Positions 61,901-64,000 of a stretch of 64,000 bases of DNA are shown piece by piece. The translations under genes were made by a program, and so were the position numbers. The stretch is taken from the NCBI GenBank assembly GCA_949293245.1, contig CASFCS010000008.1, positions 1 to 64,000 on the forward strand. Reading direction: 5' to 3'. Each line of letters starts with the position of its first letter. Positions within the stretch are counted from its first letter, which is position 1. Source of the stretch: an uncultured bacterium (GTDB lineage: Bacteria; Bacillota; Clostridia; Oscillospirales; Oscillospiraceae). The notes beneath the pieces were generated by a model. That model did not search any database. It was given only the letters and a program-made list of their open reading frames with translations, and was not told the origin of the DNA.

Positions 61901-63280
61901 ATGAAACTATGGGCTGGACGGTTCCAGAAAGAGACGGATACCCAGGTCAACGACTTCAACTCCTCCATCACCTTCGACGCCCGCCTCTATAAGGAGGACA
62001 TTACCGGCTCCATGGCCCACGCCGCCATGCTGGGCAAGCAGGGCATCATCGAGGAGCACGAGGCCGAGAAGATCATCGAGGGGCTCAAGGCCATCCTGGC
62101 GGATATCGAGGACGGCAATGTGGAGTTCACCATGGACAATGAGGACATCCACATGAACGTGGAGGCCCTCCTCACCCAGCGCATCGGCACCACCGGCAAG
62201 CGGCTGCACACCGCCCGCAGCCGGAACGACCAGGTGGCGGTGGACTTCCGCCTCTATGTGAAAAAGGAGATCCCCGTTATCATCGGCCAGGTGCTGGACC
62301 TGGAGAAGGTGCTCATCAAGAAGGCCAGGGCCACCCTGGACGTGGTCATGCCGGGCTATACCCACATGCAGCGGGCCCAGCCCACCACCTTCGCCCACTA
62401 CATGATGGCCTATGCCAACATGCTCCGCCGGGACGTGACCAGGCTGGAGGACTGCCTGGAGCGCATGGACGAGTGCCCCCTGGGGGCGGGCGCCCTGGCC
62501 ACCTCCACCTACCCCGTGGACCGGTTCCAGACCGCCGCCGCCCTGGGCTTCAAGAAGCCCACGGACAACTCCATGGACTCTGTGTCCGACCGGGACTACG
62601 CCATTGAGCTTCTGTCCGCCCTGTCCATCCTGATGATGCACCTCTCCCGTTTCTCCGAGGAGATCATCCTGTGGTGCTCCTGGGAGTTCAAGTATGTGGA
62701 GCTGGACGACGCCTACTCCACCGGCTCCTCCATCATGCCCCAGAAGAAGAACCCCGATGTGGCCGAGCTGGTGCGGGGCAAGACCGGCCGGGTGTACGGC
62801 TCCCTCATCACCCTGCTCACCGTGATGAAGGGCCTCCCCCTGGCCTACAACAAGGACATGCAGGAGGACAAGGAGCCCGTGTTCGACGCCATCGACACGG
62901 TGGAGATGTGCGTGCCCGTCTTTGCCGCCATGCTGGACACCCTCACCGTGCTGCCCCGGAACATGCAGCGGGCGGCCTCCGGCGGCTTCATCAACGCCAC
63001 CGACTGCGCCGATTACCTGGTGAAGAAGGGCCTGCCCTTCCGGGAGGCCTATATGATCGTGGGCCGGCTGGTGAACATGTGCATCAAGACCGGCGAGACC
63101 CTGGACACCCTGCCCCTGAAGGACTTCCGCTCCGTGTCGGGCCTGTTCGACGCGGACGTGTACCAGGCCCTGGAGCTGCGCACCTGCGTCAACGGCCGCA
63201 AGGTGTACGGCGGCCCCGCCAAGGAGGCGGTGGAGCAGCAGATCGCCAGCATCGAGGCCTTTGTGGAGGCGAGAGGCTGA
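61901..63280 (+). CDS. argH: Argininosuccinate lyase
   Basis: 459 residues. MKLWAGRFQKETDTQVNDFN, HTARSRNDQVAVDFRLY, GYTHMQRAQPTTFAHYMMAY and the signature STGSSIMPQKKNPDVAEL. Splits argininosuccinate into arginine and fumarate. Ends one base before the argC start. Confidence 0.97.
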   Translation: MKLWAGRFQKETDTQVNDFNSSITFDARLYKEDITGSMAHAAMLGKQGIIEEHEAEKIIEGLKAILADIEDGNVEFTMDNEDIHMNVEALLTQRIGTTGKRLHTARSRNDQVAVDFRLYVKKEIPVIIGQVLDLEKVLIKKARATLDVVMPGYTHMQRAQPTTFAHYMMAYANMLRRDVTRLEDCLERMDECPLGAGALATSTYPVDRFQTAAALGFKKPTDNSMDSVSDRDYAIELLSALSILMMHLSRFSEEIILWCSWEFKYVELDDAYSTGSSIMPQKKNPDVAELVRGKTGRVYGSLITLLTVMKGLPLAYNKDMQEDKEPVFDAIDTVEMCVPVFAAMLDTLTVLPRNMQRAASGGFINATDCADYLVKKGLPFREAYMIVGRLVNMCIKTGETLDTLPLKDFRSVSGLFDADVYQALELRTCVNGRKVYGGPAKEAVEQQIASIEAFVEARG

Positions 63281-63281
63281 C

Positions 63282-64000
63282 ATGGGAAACACGAAACCTA
63301 CCGTTTACATCGACGGCCGGGAGGGCACCACCGGACTTCAGATCTGGGAGCGGCTCTCCGGCCGGGAGGATATCCAGCTGCTGGCCATTGACGAGGACAA
63401 GCGCAAGGACCCCCAGGAGCGGGAGAAATTCCTCAACGCCGCGGACCTGGTGTTCTTGTGCCTGCCCGACCAGGCGGCCAAAGAGGCGGTGGACATGATC
63501 CACAACCCCAACACCCGGGTGATCGACGCCTCCACCGCCCACCGCACCGCCCCGGGCTGGGTGTACGGCTTCCCCGAGCTCACGGGCCAGCGGGAGAAGA
63601 TCGCCGCCGCCGGCCGGGTGGCCAACCCCGGCTGCTACGCCACGGGGCTCATCGCCCTCCTGCGCCCCCTGGTGGAGGGGGGGATCATGGCCCCCGACTA
63701 CCCGGTGATGATCCACGCCCTGTCGGGCTACACCGGCGGGGGCAAAAAGACCATCGCCGTCTACGAGGCCCAGGAGCGGGAGGCGGAGCTGGTGAGTCCC
63801 CGGCATTACGCCGTCACCCTCCAGCACAAGCACATCCCCGAGATGATGGCCGTGACCGGCCTCACCCGCAAGCCCATCTTCAACCCCATCATCTGCGACT
63901 TCCCCCAGGGGATGGTGGTGGCGGTGCCCCTGTTCCTGGATATGCTGGCGGGGCAGCCCGACCTGGAGAAGCTGCGGGCGGTGTACAAGGAGTACTACGC
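63282..64000 (+). CDS. argC: N-acetyl-gamma-glutamyl-phosphate reductase, type 2 (3' end outside window)
   Basis: 239 codons visible: MGNTKPTVYIDGREGTTGLQ, AADLVFLCLPDQAAKEAV, DASTAHRTAPGWVYGFPELT and the catalytic Cys in NPGCYATGLIALLRPL. The short-type opening without the longer type 1 N-terminus marks it as type 2 AGPR. Reduces N-acetyl-glutamyl phosphate with NADPH. Runs off the right edge, so the C-terminus is not seen. Confidence 0.95.
   Translation, partial: MGNTKPTVYIDGREGTTGLQIWERLSGREDIQLLAIDEDKRKDPQEREKFLNAADLVFLCLPDQAAKEAVDMIHNPNTRVIDASTAHRTAPGWVYGFPELTGQREKIAAAGRVANPGCYATGLIALLRPLVEGGIMAPDYPVMIHALSGYTGGGKKTIAVYEAQEREAELVSPRHYAVTLQHKHIPEMMAVTGLTRKPIFNPIICDFPQGMVVAVPLFLDMLAGQPDLEKLRAVYKEYY

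Overview
The window reads as high-GC chromosomal DNA of a gut Clostridia of the Oscillospiraceae/Ruminococcaceae type (Flavonifractor- or Lawsonibacter-like). Grounds are Gram-positive ribosome binding sites, SLH-anchored surface proteins, an AgrA/GHKL two-component pair, an ECF energising module (A1-A2-T), a ClpE-like ATPase, type 2 ArgC and Clostridia-specific domains of unknown function. The organism assignment is an inference from gene content; no marker RNA is present. The left 19 kb is accessory: it is visibly more AT-rich and broken. The right 45 kb is ordered core genome.

Left part (1-19.2 kb). A cut-off IS30-type transposase starts the window. A small-membrane-protein / zinc-ribbon-TPR-YD-repeat cluster and a HEPN-domain gene (RNGIAH motif) follow. 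Next come two conjugative-element regulators (a sigma-like gene that lost a base at its start, and an HTH_16 gene) and a 3-repeat type I-C CRISPR array on the minus strand. 4.7-11.8 kb holds a DUF6061 gene, a histidine kinase broken by a deletion, its convergent OmpR-type regulator, a DUF2442 gene translationally coupled to a 1259-residue SLH protein with an aerolysin-like segment, and a decayed lipoprotein gene. 11.8-17.3 kb is an integrated replication module: truncated dynamin gene, sigma-like protein, DUF6076 protein, CHC2 primase, and a frameshifted D5-type helicase carrying an in-frame palindrome-rich insert. An intact IS110 element with a candidate bridge RNA abuts a second type I-C array (5 repeats) on the plus strand. 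No cas genes are in the window.

Middle part (19.3-33 kb). UbiB-type kinase with a phasin-like partner; LytTR/GHKL two-component system; a membrane-anchored glycoside hydrolase 3 with permuted domain order; an ECF S-component gene behind a strong promoter, a structured leader and a terminator; a fused uridine-kinase-like protein; a Crp/Fnr regulator divergent from a ferredoxin-like gene with a palindrome between them; and a zinc/manganese ABC operon (permease, ATPase, binding protein) with an inverted repeat over its promoter.

Right part (33-64 kb). rRNA-type methyltransferase, EcfA1-EcfA2-EcfT-TruA, a DUF5711-like protein, CvpA, a ClpE-like ATPase, flavin-reductase-fold protein, an XRE regulator with a long glycine repeat, an FUSC-type membrane protein, isochorismatase-type hydrolase, zinc-dependent phospholipase C-like protein, MFS permease, SGNH hydrolase with SLH domains, and a cell-wall amidase. 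A contiguous molybdenum locus follows: molybdopterin-binding protein, MoaC, MoaA, MOSC, MogA/MoaB, ModA, ModB, ModC, behind a promoter whose -10 box lies in a perfect ModE-like palindrome. It makes the cofactor and imports molybdate under apparently shared control. A small ferredoxin, ClpC, and argG-argH-argC close the window; argG is preceded by two ARG-box-like sites exactly 3 bp apart.
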